A DNA stretch of 64,000 nt from Bog-473 sp963809715 (GCA_963809715.1 CAWEKO010000005.1:186001-250000), one strand, 5' to 3'. Counted from the first letter of the stretch, positions 37,604 to 48,182 are shown. Notes: generated by a model from the sequence alone, not told the origin. A program made the numbers and translations.

Positions 37604-38173
37604 ATGCCCGCGTACCCCCGTGCCGAACTCGAGGAGATGGTCGAGCGCTGGCTCGAGGTCAACCGCCAGAGCGAGGCCGAGCGCGACTGGAACCGCCAGG
37701 CCGAGATGTACACCGAGGACGCCACCTACGGCTGGAACGTCGGCCCCAACGACGAGTTCATGGTCGTCGGACGCGAGGAGATCCGCGACGTCGCGCTCGG
37801 CCTCGAGATGGCCGGGCTCGAAGGGTGGACGTATCCGTACCAGAAGGTGCTCATCGACGAGCAGCAGGGCGAGGTGCTCGGGCTGTGGAAGCAGGTGGCC
37901 AACGCCACCAAGGCCGACGGGTCCAACTACGAGATCGCCGGGCTCGGGGGCAGCTGGTTCCGCTACGGCGGCAACTTCAAGTGGTCCTGGCAGCGGGACT
38001 TCTTCGATGTGGGGAACGCCACCGCCACCTTCATGGCGATGATCCGCGACGGCTCGCTGCTGCCCGGCATGCAGCAACGACTCGAACGGGCCATGTCGGG
38101 GGAGCGCCTGCCCGGCCACTACCCGCTCGGCGCTGCACCCGTCGGCTTGTGGGAGGTGCCGCCCGGGTCCTGA
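37604..38173 (+). CDS. SnoaL/NTF2-like protein
   Basis: A 189-residue alpha+beta-cone protein. ATG 37604 is chosen for its GGAGG site. LEEMVERWLEVNRQSEAERDW, MYTEDATYGWNVGPNDEF and GREEIRDVALG are characteristic of SnoaL-like polyketide cyclase or ring-processing folds, followed by WRYG-type residues in GGSWFRYGGNFKWSWQRDFFD. Such proteins often act as small isomerases, dehydratases or hydrolases on hydrophobic ring compounds. It ends the plus-strand operon, 82 bases after the SDR gene. Confidence 0.82.
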   Translation: MPAYPRAELEEMVERWLEVNRQSEAERDWNRQAEMYTEDATYGWNVGPNDEFMVVGREEIRDVALGLEMAGLEGWTYPYQKVLIDEQQGEVLGLWKQVANATKADGSNYEIAGLGGSWFRYGGNFKWSWQRDFFDVGNATATFMAMIRDGSLLPGMQQRLERAMSGERLPGHYPLGAAPVGLWEVPPGS

Positions 38174-38396
38174 ACGACGTCGACGTTCCAGGTTCGACAT
38201 CTGACCGTGTGTCTCGCCTCTGGCCGGCGACCGGACCCATCTCCATGGTGGTCAGGGGCTCTCGGCCGGAAGCACCTGTGCGACGATGCTGTCCTTGCGA
38301 CATCCCGCAGAGTCCGGCTTCTCCGGCTTCGCTCAGGACGACGGCGTCACGTCGGTGCCGGCCACCTGTACGCCGGGGAATCCCTGAGGCCAGACG

Positions 38397-39284
38397 GTGG
38401 CCATCCTCTTCGCGCTCCTGTCCGCGTTCTCCAACGCCACCACGGCGGTGCTCCAGCGCCAGGCCTCGGTGTCACAGTCCGAGGACCAGAAGGGCTGGCG
38501 GGGCGCCCTCGACCTGGTACGCGACCCGCGCTGGCTGGTCGGCCTCCTCTTCCTCGGCGGCACCTTCGTGTTCCAGGCCATCGCCCTCTACTTCGGAGGA
38601 CTGGCCGTCGTGCAGCCTGTGCTGGTCACCGAGCTCATCTTCACCCTGGCCCTGCGTCGCTACTGGCTGCACGACGCCATCCGCTCGAGGACCTGGACCG
38701 CCGCGCTGATGATCTGTGTCGGCTTGGCAGCGTTCCTCCTGGCCGCCCAGCCCTCGGAAGGGCATCGGGTCGCGACCGTCTACGACTGGGTGTGGGCGCT
38801 TTCCATCCGAGGTGTCGTGATCGTTCTCCTCGTCGTGTTGAGCCGGACGGGCTCGCCGGCCCGTCGCGCCGCCCTTCTCGGTTGTGCCGCCGGACTCGTG
38901 TGGGCCATCGACGCCGCGTTCGTGAAGGCAGCCACCGACCTGCTCTCGCAATCGGGCTGGACTGCCTTGCTCGTCCACTGGCAGCTCTATGCGGTGGTGG
39001 CCACTGGCGTCCTCGGCACGCTTCTCCTCCAAGCGGCCTTCGCCGCTGGTCCGCTTGCCGCCTCGCAAACCGCAATCCTGATCGTCGATCCGCTGGCGTC
39101 CATCGCGCTCGGGATCGAGTTGTTCGGCGAGCGACTGAACACCAGTGCCGCGGCCATCACCGTGTCGGTGATCGGCCTCCTGGTCATGGCGGCCGGCGTC
39201 GTGGTGATCAGCGCCTGGGCCCCTCCATTGATGACAGCCCGCAAACGTCCGCCCCCACCGGGCGACATGGCCGGTGTGACGTGA
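38397..39284 (+). CDS. DMT-superfamily (EamA-like) membrane transporter
   Basis: A 295-residue membrane protein starting at GTG, with about nine to ten predicted helices in two halves of similar pattern. LLSAFSNATTAVLQRQAS opens the first half. FQAIALYFGGLAVVQPVLVTELIF and AAFAAGPLAASQTAILIVDPLAS match the ends of EamA repeats. Members export or import small metabolites; the substrate is unknown. The 223 bases upstream hold no gene I can support. Confidence 0.83.
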   Translation: MAILFALLSAFSNATTAVLQRQASVSQSEDQKGWRGALDLVRDPRWLVGLLFLGGTFVFQAIALYFGGLAVVQPVLVTELIFTLALRRYWLHDAIRSRTWTAALMICVGLAAFLLAAQPSEGHRVATVYDWVWALSIRGVVIVLLVVLSRTGSPARRAALLGCAAGLVWAIDAAFVKAATDLLSQSGWTALLVHWQLYAVVATGVLGTLLLQAAFAAGPLAASQTAILIVDPLASIALGIELFGERLNTSAAAITVSVIGLLVMAAGVVVISAWAPPLMTARKRPPPPGDMAGVT

Positions 39285-39467
39285 CGCCCTGAGGACTCAA
39301 ACCACCAGCCTGCGCATGAAGTGCGGCCGAGCTCGCGCGCACACAGTTCTGCAAGTGGCCACCATGCATCGCACACGTTGACCCGTGAGCTTGAGCGCGT
39401 CAGACCGTAGGGCTCATTCGGATTGCGTATTGGTATGGACCCGTCGTTCCGAGTCGACGTCGCTGGG

Positions 39468-41446
39468 TCAGCCCATCGATGCCATGCCGACCACCGGTTC
39501 GTTGAGCGGCGTGCCGCCCATCGATCCCAGGAATGTCGCGGCGCCGAAGCAGAACACGCCGCCGTCGGAGGCGACGAAGCGGTATCCGAGACCGTCGTCG
39601 GTCGCGGCCATGCCGACCACTGGCGCGTTGAGGTCGATGGCACCGGTGGAGCCGAGGAACGGGGCTCCGAAGGAGAACACTCCTCCGTCGGATGCGACCA
39701 GCCAGTATCCCGATGTGGCGTGGTCGACGGCGATGCCCACGACCGGCTTGTTGAGTGGGATTGCTCCCATCGAGCCTTGGAAGGCGGCGTCGCCGAAGGT
39801 GAACACCCCGCCGTCAGAAGCGACGAGGTAGTAGCCCCCGTTGTCGGGGGTGACCCCGATGCCGACGACCGGCTTGTTGAGCGCCTGACCTCCCATCGAG
39901 CCTTGGAAGGCGGCGTCGCCGAAGGTGAACACCCCGCCGTCGGCGGCGACGAGGTAGTAGCCCCCGTCATCGGGGGTCGCGGCAATGCCGACGATGGGCG
40001 CGTTCGAGGATGCCCACCCATGGAGCCGAAGAAGGGCGCCCCAAAGGAGAAGATCCCGCCGTCGCGTGCGCCCAGCCAGTAGCCGCCGGTGGTGGTGGCG
40101 GCCATGCCGACGATGGGCGCGTTCAGCGGCTGCCCACCCATGGAGCCGTGGAAGGCGGCGGCACCGAAGGCGAAGATCCCGCCGTCTCTGGCACCGAGCC
40201 AGTAGCCCGTCGACCCGGTGCTGGGCGGAGTGCCGATTGTGATCGTCAACGCCCGGGTGGCGGTGACGCCTTTGGAGTCGGTGACCTCAACGGTGAACGA
40301 AAAGGTGCCCTCTTGGGTGGGGGTGCCGCTGATGGTCCCGGTCGAAGACAGGGTCAAGCCGGGCGGGAGTGATCCCGACGCCAGCGACCAGCTGTAGGGC
40401 GGAGTCCCCTCGACCGCGCTCAGAGTCGTCGAGTAGGGGGTGCCGATAGTGCCGTTGGGTTCGGTGGTGCTGGTCACACAGAGCGTTTGCGGCGGCACGC
40501 CAACCAAGTCGGTCTTCCAGCCGCTGAAGGTGTTGCAGGTCACCGTGGCCGTCGACCCGGAATGCACCTCCACTCCGGAGCCGAAACTGTCGGGTACGTC
40601 GGGGGCGGTCCGGCCGATCTGGTTGAGGGTGATGTTCGCGCCGGTGCTATCGGAGGTGACGAGAACCCCGACGTCGGTCCCGGCGCCCGTGGTCGTGTCG
40701 CCCGTCAAGGTGACGTTGGGCGCACCGAACAAGAGCACAGCCGTGCTTTTGTGGAGGGCACTGCCGAAGCCGCTGCCGAAGATGGTGCTACCGGCGGTCG
40801 TGCCCGTGGCACCGGTTGTGTACACCAGTCCGTTCTGGGCGATGATCGTCGGCAGGGACGCTGGGGGGCCAACGGTGGTAGCCGAGACGTTCATGGTCAC
40901 CCCCGCCGCCTGGATCCCGGCCTTCTGGTAGCCGCTGACCGTGGTGCCGGTGATCGTCAGGGTCTGACCAGCCAATCCGCTGGCCACGATCCCCCGCCCA
41001 ACTTGACACGAGCTGTTATCCGTGATCCCCGTGACCGTGACGTTGGTCACCGAGCCGCCCGCATCGCTGAAGGAAATGCCGTTCAAAATCGCCCTACAAG
41101 GGGTGGAGCTCACGAACCCGGCGCCCATGATCTTCAGGTTCTCGACCTTCATCGACGTCGCACCGCCAGCGTTCGCCACTACTGAACCGTTGAAAGATCC
41201 AGGGGTTGTGTCATGCGCTGAGATGGTGTGGCCGGCGCCATTGAGGGTGACCCCGTTCGGAACTGTGAGCGGCACCGTCGTGACACAGTCGCCGCTCAAG
41301 GTGATGACGCCCGCCACCGGGGCCGGCAACGCGCAGGTGGGCAGAACGGCGCCCGCCGGCTCGACAGCGCCGGTGAGGACGATCGGTACAACACTGGCGA
41401 GCAGAACGAACGCTGCGCACACGACCGAAACACGAAAGCGCCCCAT
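39468..41446 (-). pseudogene. secreted beta-helix / Ig / GYWL-repeat protein, frame-broken near 40005
   Basis: From the ATG at 41446, a signal peptide ending near AGAVLPTC leads into a parallel beta-helix domain (about residues 45-325; LNGAGHTISAHDTT, then many VTVTG/LTITG strands). A putative-Ig domain (about 335-415; PPYSWSLASGSLPPGLTLS) follows, then repeats of the form GYWLGARDGGIFAFGAAAFHGSMGGQPLNAPIVGMAAT. In the third repeat one base is missing near 40005. The repeats continue in another frame (FTFGDAAFQGSMG..GYWLVASDGGVFSFG) to a stop at 39468. About 660 residues would result. Such repeats are frequent in secreted acidimicrobial proteins and may form a propeller for surface or carbohydrate binding. 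Confidence 0.8.
39480..40245 (-). repeat. tandem ~114-120 bp coding repeats (GYWL..DGG units)
   Basis: About six to seven direct repeats, each encoding roughly 38-40 residues with DGG-x-F-x-FG and SxG..PLN-x-PVVG. Several are nearly identical at the DNA level; for example, segments around 39780 and 39900 share long exact matches. The one-base loss near 40005 lies in one of these units, where the neighbouring copy has CAGCGGCTG and this one has GAGGATG. Confidence 0.8.
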
Positions 41447-41727
41447 GTTGTCCCCCGTTTCCCTTGACCCCGCGATACACCGCCGGGGTATCTCTGAGTG
41501 TCAAGAAAGTAGCAGGGTGGGTCAGACCATCACCGTTCCCGAGGTGCAGCACGACGGGTTCCGCTGCGTTACGGGCCAGACGTCTGTGTGTGGCGGGCGG
41601 GCAGGGGTGGAAAATATGCGTGTGAGCTGGGCTTGTGTCCGTAGGCGATACCGGATCGAACCGATGTCACCACAAGTGCATCGGTAAGCTGCCCACCCCG
41701 GGATGCAGCGCGACCGGAGGAGGTGGG

Positions 41728-43227
41728 GTGGAGGAGATCGAGAACCAGTCCACTGTTGATGCCCTGATCGGCGAGCGACGGACCAAGCGCGACGCCTTGC
41801 GTTCGCTGGGCATCGATCCCTATCCCATGCGATTCGACCGCACTGACACGGCGGCCGAACTGCACGAGCGGTACGCCGAGATGGCACCCGACGTCCGCAC
41901 CGGCGCGCATGTCGAGGTGGCCGGGCGCGTCGGAAGCATCCGGGGGCACGGGAAGCTCGTGTTCGTCACCCTGGTCGACGTGAGTGGGAGCATCCAGCTC
42001 TTGATGAGCGCCTCCGAGCTCGATCCGGCGGCGATGGAGGTGCGCGACCGCCTGGACCTCGGGGACTGGCTCGGCGCGTCGGGCGAGGTGGTGACGAGCC
42101 GGCGGGGCGAGCTTTCCGTCGACGTCACGGTCCTCACGCCGTTGGCAAAGGCGCTGCGCCCGCTGCCCGACAAGTGGCACGGGCTGAACGACGACGACAC
42201 GCGCTACCGCCAGCGCGAGGTGGACCTGCTGGCCAACGCCGATTCGCGGCGGGTGTTCGATGTTCGTTTCAAGACGCTGGCGTCATTGCGCGAGTCCATG
42301 TCGGGCGAGGGCTTCGTCGAGGTGGAGACACCCATTCTCCAAAGCCTGGCCGGGGGCGCCATCGCCCGACCCTTTCTCACGCACTCCAACGCGCTCGATA
42401 TCGACTTGAGCCTGCGCATCGCCCCCGAGCTGTTCCTCAAGCGCCTCGTGGTGGGCGGCTACGAGCGCGTCTTCGAGATCGCTCGTAACTTCCGGAACGA
42501 GGGCATCGATACCCGTCACAGCCCGGAGTTCACGTCGCTCGAGGCGTACCGCGCCCTCGGCGACGTGTCCGACGGCATGGACCTCACGGAGAAGGTCGTC
42601 GTCGCCGCGGCCATGGCCGCGGCCGGTCGACTCACCTTCACGGTGGCGGACCGCAACATCGATCTCACCCCACCCTGGCCGCGGGTCGAGCTGCTGGACC
42701 TCTTGGAAGAGGCCGTCGGCCAGCGGGTCCATCCGAGCGAGCCGGTGGAGAAGGTCCGAGTGGTCTGCGAGGCGCACGACGTGGCCTTCCTCGACACCTG
42801 GGGATCGGGCAAGTTGATCTTCGAGCTGTACGACCATCTCCTCCAGAGCGCTGCGCTCGATCCAGTGTTCATCTGCGGCTTCCCGGTCGAGGTCAGTCCA
42901 CTGGCCCGTCACCGGCCCGACGACCCCACCATGGCCGACCGCTTCGAGCTGGTGATCGACGCCAAGGAGCTGGCCAACGGATACAGCGAGCTCAACGTGC
43001 CTGAGGAGCAGGAGCAGCGCTTCGCGGCCGAGGCCGCCGCGGCGGCCGCGGGCGATCTCGAGGCCCACCCGGCCGATCGGGCCTTCGTCCGCGCGCTCGA
43101 GTACGGCCTGCCTCCGACATCGGGCATCGGCATCGGCGTCGACCGCCTCGTGATGCTGCTGGCCGAAGTCACCTCCATTCGCGATGTCATCCTCTTCCCG
43201 ATGCTGCGACCCGAGTCGACGGACTGA
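41728..43227 (+). CDS. lysS: lysyl-tRNA synthetase, class II
   Basis: A 499-residue class II enzyme that charges tRNA-Lys. The N-terminal OB-fold anticodon domain covers about residues 55-150 (VEVAGRVGSIRGHGKLVFVTL). Motif 2 is ARNFRNEGIDTRHSPEFTSLE and motif 3 is GIGIGVDRLVMLLA near the C-terminus. The GTG start follows GGAGGAGG within a few bases. The gene stands alone between a secreted-protein gene and the convergent rhamnosidase gene. The 281 bases upstream hold no other gene I can support. Confidence 0.96.
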   Translation: MEEIENQSTVDALIGERRTKRDALRSLGIDPYPMRFDRTDTAAELHERYAEMAPDVRTGAHVEVAGRVGSIRGHGKLVFVTLVDVSGSIQLLMSASELDPAAMEVRDRLDLGDWLGASGEVVTSRRGELSVDVTVLTPLAKALRPLPDKWHGLNDDDTRYRQREVDLLANADSRRVFDVRFKTLASLRESMSGEGFVEVETPILQSLAGGAIARPFLTHSNALDIDLSLRIAPELFLKRLVVGGYERVFEIARNFRNEGIDTRHSPEFTSLEAYRALGDVSDGMDLTEKVVVAAAMAAAGRLTFTVADRNIDLTPPWPRVELLDLLEEAVGQRVHPSEPVEKVRVVCEAHDVAFLDTWGSGKLIFELYDHLLQSAALDPVFICGFPVEVSPLARHRPDDPTMADRFELVIDAKELANGYSELNVPEEQEQRFAAEAAAAAAGDLEAHPADRAFVRALEYGLPPTSGIGIGVDRLVMLLAEVTSIRDVILFPMLRPESTD

Positions 43228-43286
43228 CGGAGGCGGCGACGAGGGCGGACGGGACAACCCCGCGAAAATGCGGACGAGGCGGTCGG

Positions 43287-46100
43287 TCAGGATGTCGTGA
43301 AGCGGTAGCTGCCGCTGCCCACCGAGAGCACGGCCAACCCGTTGTCGGTCGAGACCACGGTGACGCCGGTCGCCTTGGACGCGGCAACGCCGCCCTCTCG
43401 CACCCCAGCCGGGTCCGAGGAGGGCAACTGCACCATGGCGGAGGCGTTGGTGGGGACGGCCAAGGTGAGCGCCATGCCCGAGCCGCGCCGTCGCCACGAC
43501 ACCGACGCTGTCCCGGCCGGGGTGGGCAGCGAACCCGTGGCCCGCGCCAGTCCCGAGGTCGGGGGAGCGACCGAGAGGCGGACGGTGCCGTCCGGTCCCG
43601 GTTCGAGATGGGCCACCCCGAGGAGCGTCTCCTGCATCGAAACCAGCGCCGAGGAGCCCCATCCGTGAGACATGGAGTCGCCGACGAGGTCGCTCGGTCG
43701 CCAGACCTCCCAGGTGAACGTGCCGCCGGCCGCCACGACGTGGGCCCAGCCCGGGATGGAGGCGTCGGTCAGCGTGTGCACCACCGAGTCGGGTCGGCCG
43801 GCGGCCGCGAGTCCCCGCAGAAGCTCGAGCCCGTGGTTCGGCTCGACCGAGATGCCCAGCCCGGCCACGTACGCCGCGACGTGGGCCACGTCCGCCGTCG
43901 GGACCACGCCGTAGGCCAGCGCCAGCGCGTTGGCCTCCTGGGAGGCGTGCCCACTCTGGCCACCCGAGGCGTCGACACCGTCGACATAGACGCCGTCGGA
44001 TCGGCGCAGCGTCGCATTGACGGCGGCGGTCAGTTGGGCCGCCCGGGACTGCCACACGGCACTGCCTGCGGCATCGCTCGCAAGGGTGGCCAGCTGGGCC
44101 ACCCGGTTGAAGGCGTTGACGGCGAGCACGTTGCTCGCCGTGTCGGCCGCCACCGTCAGGTCGTAGCCGTAGACGGGGTCGCCGTTGCTGGTGTCGCCCA
44201 AGCCGTAGAGGAGACCGTTGTTCTGCCGGGCCGACCACAACCAGGCGGCCACCTTGGCCACCGACGGGGAGAGCCCGACCGCCGTCGCCCGGTCGCCCGT
44301 GCCCGTGTAGTAGCGCCAGAGCCACTCGACGTAGCGGGCGCTGAAGGTGGCGAACGAGCGCGCCCCGTCGCCGTTCGGGTACACCGCGTTGGTGCGCCCG
44401 TCGGGCCAGTAGCGGGCCTGGCCGCGCGCCACGTCGCGCAGGCCCTGCCAGGTGAGGTTCTGGTCGCCGTAGCAGCGCATGATCGCCTCGGACTCGTTGG
44501 AGGCGTCCCAGGTGAACTGGCCCTTCTCCCGCGTCGGCGTGTCCACGAACTGTTCCTGGCTGCAAGACAGACATGAGCGGGCGTTGAGGCGCCACACCGC
44601 GTCGAGCATGCGGTTCCCCGTCGAGAAGGTAGCCATCGGCACCGCCGGCATCGCGGTGTGCCGGGCCAGGGCGGCCACCTGCCCACGGCCAAGACCCTGA
44701 CCGGCGCCGTCGATCTGCAGATAGCGAAAGCCGAGATACGTGAAGGCTTCGAAGGTTTGTGCGCCGTCGCGCATGATGTAGGTGAAGGACAAGTTCGTGC
44801 CCTGGGTGCCGTGCAGCGTGGAGACCTGGCCGTCGGGATCGAGCAGATAGCCCACCCGCAGGGCGACGGTCTGCCCCGGGGTGCCCGAGGCGAACTCGAC
44901 CCGGGGGCGGGCGGCGTAGACGGCGCCGAAGTCGGCCACGATCGAGCCGTTGGGCAACGAGTGCAGGCGCACCGGCAGCACCGGCGTCTCCTCGATGTCG
45001 GTGCGTTGCGCGTAGGTGTGGGTGAACGGCGCCGAGCCGGCCGGCCCGATCACCGTCGCCGGCGACCAGTCGCTGTCGTCGAAGTCTTGACTCGACCAAC
45101 CCTCGGGGTAGGCCCGCCCGTCGATCCACTCGACGAAGTCGCCGCCGTCGCCGTTGCGTTGGGGGGTCGGGAGCCACTCAGCCGGGTGTTCCCGCCACGT
45201 GCTGTCGGTCCCGTAGAGGACGTGGCGCCCATCTTGGTACCAGAGCGACACCTGGAGGAGGAGACCGGGCGCCGAGTCCGGGCGCCCCTGGCCCGCTCCG
45301 TACCAACGGTGCAGGACGCCGAGGGCGTTGGGGTTGCCCGGGCGCAGGGCGCGGGTGAGGTCGACGGCCCGGACGTACTGCTCGTCGGGATAGGAGAAGC
45401 TCGGCCAGGCGTCGACGGCGACCCCGTTGACGAAGAAGCGGTAGGTGTGGGCGGCGGAGACGTAGGCGGTGGCGCGCTGGATCGCGCCGCCACCGGGTGG
45501 GGTGATCACCTTGCGCAGGTACGTGACGCGGTCCGCCTCGGTGGAGGCGCCTGCCGGTCGGAGCCACGATGCCGCCGGCCAATCGCCGCCGCCGGTGCCG
45601 GTGCCGGCGTCACGGAGACCGGTGACGAACGCGGCGGGACGCGAGGCGGGGCCCCACGCTCCGGCGTCCGCCCTGGCCCGCACGGTCCAGCTGTAGGACG
45701 CGTCGGCGGCCAGCGCCGGGCCGGCATAGAGGACGAACGCCTGCCGGGCGGAGTCGATGGTGCCGCTGTCCCAGACGGCGTCGGCATGGCCCGGATCGGT
45801 ACGCCGGACCCTGATCTGGTAGGCGGATTGGGTGACATTGCGGCCCGGGGAATCGAGGGTCCAGGCGAACGAGCAGTCGTCGGGGTCGACGCCCACGGGT
45901 GTGACAGAACCGTTGACGGTGAGGTTGTCGGTGCGTGGGGAAGTACCCGACGCCGCCGTTTCGACGAGGTGGGCGGTGGCGGCGGACGACGTCTCCGTTG
46001 GGCCTGCCGCCCCGGCTGTGTCGACCGCATCGGCCAGCACGGCCCCGGCGGCCACCCCACCCGACGAAGCCAGGAAGCGGCGGCGGCTGATCGGGCTCAC
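43287..46100 (-). CDS. TAT-exported alpha-L-rhamnosidase-like glycoside hydrolase (GH78)
   Basis: A 937-residue enzyme from the GTG at 46100, which overlaps the upstream stop. A twin-arginine signal (SRRRFLASSGG) is followed by a fibronectin-like domain and the Bac_rhamnosid N-terminal domain (YLRKVITPPGGG, then VNGVAVDAWPSFSYPDEQ). The (alpha/alpha)6 catalytic domain has the general-acid region FVDTPTREKGQFTWDASNES and further conserved segments including GGTFTWEVW and SHGWGSSALV. A small beta domain closes the protein. It would release rhamnose from glycans outside the cell. It is co-transcribed with the NHL-repeat gene. Confidence 0.87.
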   Translation of the reverse strand: MSPISRRRFLASSGGVAAGAVLADAVDTAGAAGPTETSSAATAHLVETAASGTSPRTDNLTVNGSVTPVGVDPDDCSFAWTLDSPGRNVTQSAYQIRVRRTDPGHADAVWDSGTIDSARQAFVLYAGPALAADASYSWTVRARADAGAWGPASRPAAFVTGLRDAGTGTGGGDWPAASWLRPAGASTEADRVTYLRKVITPPGGGAIQRATAYVSAAHTYRFFVNGVAVDAWPSFSYPDEQYVRAVDLTRALRPGNPNALGVLHRWYGAGQGRPDSAPGLLLQVSLWYQDGRHVLYGTDSTWREHPAEWLPTPQRNGDGGDFVEWIDGRAYPEGWSSQDFDDSDWSPATVIGPAGSAPFTHTYAQRTDIEETPVLPVRLHSLPNGSIVADFGAVYAARPRVEFASGTPGQTVALRVGYLLDPDGQVSTLHGTQGTNLSFTYIMRDGAQTFEAFTYLGFRYLQIDGAGQGLGRGQVAALARHTAMPAVPMATFSTGNRMLDAVWRLNARSCLSCSQEQFVDTPTREKGQFTWDASNESEAIMRCYGDQNLTWQGLRDVARGQARYWPDGRTNAVYPNGDGARSFATFSARYVEWLWRYYTGTGDRATAVGLSPSVAKVAAWLWSARQNNGLLYGLGDTSNGDPVYGYDLTVAADTASNVLAVNAFNRVAQLATLASDAAGSAVWQSRAAQLTAAVNATLRRSDGVYVDGVDASGGQSGHASQEANALALAYGVVPTADVAHVAAYVAGLGISVEPNHGLELLRGLAAAGRPDSVVHTLTDASIPGWAHVVAAGGTFTWEVWRPSDLVGDSMSHGWGSSALVSMQETLLGVAHLEPGPDGTVRLSVAPPTSGLARATGSLPTPAGTASVSWRRRGSGMALTLAVPTNASAMVQLPSSDPAGVREGGVAASKATGVTVVSTDNGLAVLSVGSGSYRFTTS

Positions 46101-47321
46101 GACGTCGGGCCGCCGATGACCCGCACGTTGTCCAGGCTGGCGTCGCTGACGTAGAGGGACCCCGACCCCGACACCGCCACGCCGACCGGCGTCCCCACCC
46201 GGGACACCACCCACTTCGTCGCGTCGCCCAGGCCGGCCGAACTGGAGGCCGGCACGGCGCCGACGGCGGTGTTGAGGCTGTCCGCCACCATGTGCCGGCC
46301 CACCAGCGTGCCGGTCGTCTCCGGGACGACCCGCACTGCGTGCATGAACCCGTCGCTGACGAAGAGCGCGCCGGTGGGCCCGACCGCCACGGCCCGGGGG
46401 TCGTTGAGCTCGGCCGTCTCGCCGGTCGCCGACAGCCCGTCCGCGAGATACGGCCCGTAGCCCCCCGTCCCACCGACGACCACGCCGATGTCGCCCGCCC
46501 CGACCGACGTCCCCCAGTACGTTCCCCCGGCGGCGGAGGCCAACAGCACCGACTGGTCGCCGCCGTCGGCGACGAGGAGGTCGGCGGGCCCATCGAGCGC
46601 GACCGCCACCGGGTTCGAAAGCTCGGCGCCCGCGAGCGGGCCGCCCTGCCCGGCCGACCCGCACACGCCCGTGCCGGCCACCGTGGTCAGCTCCCCGGCC
46701 GTCACGGGGCGGCCCAGCACGGTGCCGTCGTGAGCCGGCAGGACGCGGACCCGGCAGTTGGCCGTGTCGGCAATGAAGAGGTCGCCGGCTGCGTCCACCG
46801 TCACCCCGGTCGGCTGGTCGAGCTCACTCGCCGGACCGGCCAGCCCGTCGCCGTTGAAGCCGGCCGTCCCGGTACCGGCCACCGTGACCAGCGGCGGCGG
46901 CGTGGCCCGGCGGCCGCCCCGACCACGTATCTCCTGCACCCGCTGGGCCGTGGCCTCGGCGATATAGACGTCCCCGCTCGAGGCGACCGCCAAGCCGGTC
47001 GGGTGACCGAGCGAGTGGGTGCCGGTGCACGAGCCGCCGGCCAGGACGGTGGGGTGGCCGGCCCGGACCGGGAGTCCGTCGATGACGCCGCTCCGGGCGG
47101 GCAGGACCAGGACCCGGCAGTGATCCGTGTCGGCGACGAAGAGGTCGCCGGCCGCATTCAAGGCGAGACCGCCGGGGGACTCGAGGGTCTGGGGACCGAG
47201 CAGCGTCCGCACTCGGGGCGACGACGCACCCATCGGTCGCCGTCGCCGTCGTCGTCTCGCCGAGGACGACCGCCGCCAGCAGCGCCGTCCCGCCGAGCAC
47301 CAGGACGAGGGAGCGCCGCAT
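46097..47321 (-). pseudogene. secreted NHL-repeat propeller protein, frame-broken near 47215
   Basis: ATG 47321 starts a clear Sec signal peptide (RRSLVLVLGGTALLAAVVLG) followed by ETTTATATDG. One base out of frame near 47215, the NHL domain begins: SSPRVRTLLGPQ, then six blades such as SPGGLALNAAGDLFVADTDH, QPTGVTVDAAGDLFIADTAN and DPRAVAVGPTGALFVSDGF. The sequence between signal and blades is GC-rich with repeated CGACGG units, so an indel error is plausible. If translation began at the in-frame internal ATG, the protein would lack a signal. It is upstream of and overlaps the rhamnosidase gene by GTGA. Confidence 0.78.
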
Positions 47322-47427
47322 CCGTTCATCATGCCGGTTGCGGCGGCGTCAGACCCGAGAGCCGCGCCATAGTGGGCGGCGCAGCGCAGACACGACGTAC
47401 GGACCACGAACGAAACGGAGACCAGCT

Positions 47428-48180
47428 GTGGCAGCATCCGAAGAAGCCCTCTCGGCGAAGAACGTGACCTACACCGGCTACGAAGGGGCCGAGATCAACG
47501 CCTACCAGGCGCTCCCCGCCGGCGACGGCCCCTTCCCCGGGGTCTTGGTGATCCACCACCTCCCCGGTTGGGACTCGGGCACCAAAGAAATCGCCCGCCG
47601 CTTCGCCGCCAACGGGTACAACGCCCTCTGCCCCAATCTCTACGCACGCCAGGGACTCGATGTCGACCCCGACGACGCCGCGGCCGCCACCCGTGAGGCC
47701 GGCGGCATCCCCGACGAGCAGTTCGTGGGTGATGCGAAGGCGTCCATCGAGGCGCTGCGCGCCCTCCCGACCTCGAACGGCAAGGTCGGCTGCATCGGCT
47801 ACTGCTCGGGCGGCCGTCACTCGTTCCTGACCGCGATCAGCCTGCCGGTCGACGCGGCGGTCGACTGCTACGGCGCCTTCGTCACGGGCACCGTCCCCGA
47901 CGGCTTCCCGCTCAGGGTCACCGCGTTGGTCGACCGCACGCCGGAGCTCAAGAGCCCCCTCCTCGGCCTGTTCGGCAACGACGACCAGTTCCCCAGCCGC
48001 GAGCAGGTCGACGAGCTCGAGGCGGCGTTGAAAGCGGCCGGCAAGGAGTACGAGTTCCACCGCTACGACGGCGCCGGCCATGCGTTCTTCAGCGTCGAGC
48101 GCACGGCGTACCGGCCCGAGGCCGCCGTCGACGGTTGGCAACGCATCTTCGAGTTCTACGGCAAGCACCTGGGGGCCTGA
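47428..48180 (+). CDS. dienelactone hydrolase family protein
   Basis: A 250-residue alpha/beta hydrolase. The GTG at 47428 has GGAG 8 bases upstream. The nucleophile is the cysteine in IGYCSGGRHS, as in true dienelactone hydrolases, with the acid in GNDDQF and histidine in GAGHAFFS. IHHLPGWD near residue 33 forms the oxyanion side. It opens a three-gene run with the DUF6295 and APH-type genes. It may hydrolyse dienelactones or other esters in the cytoplasm. Confidence 0.9.
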   Translation: MAASEEALSAKNVTYTGYEGAEINAYQALPAGDGPFPGVLVIHHLPGWDSGTKEIARRFAANGYNALCPNLYARQGLDVDPDDAAAATREAGGIPDEQFVGDAKASIEALRALPTSNGKVGCIGYCSGGRHSFLTAISLPVDAAVDCYGAFVTGTVPDGFPLRVTALVDRTPELKSPLLGLFGNDDQFPSREQVDELEAALKAAGKEYEFHRYDGAGHAFFSVERTAYRPEAAVDGWQRIFEFYGKHLGA

Positions 48181-48182
48181 CC

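Noticed and set aside
42283..45177. 964-codon open frame on the minus strand across lysS and the rhamnosidase
   Set aside because: Low-complexity arginine-rich translation in the wrong frame of two recognised genes.
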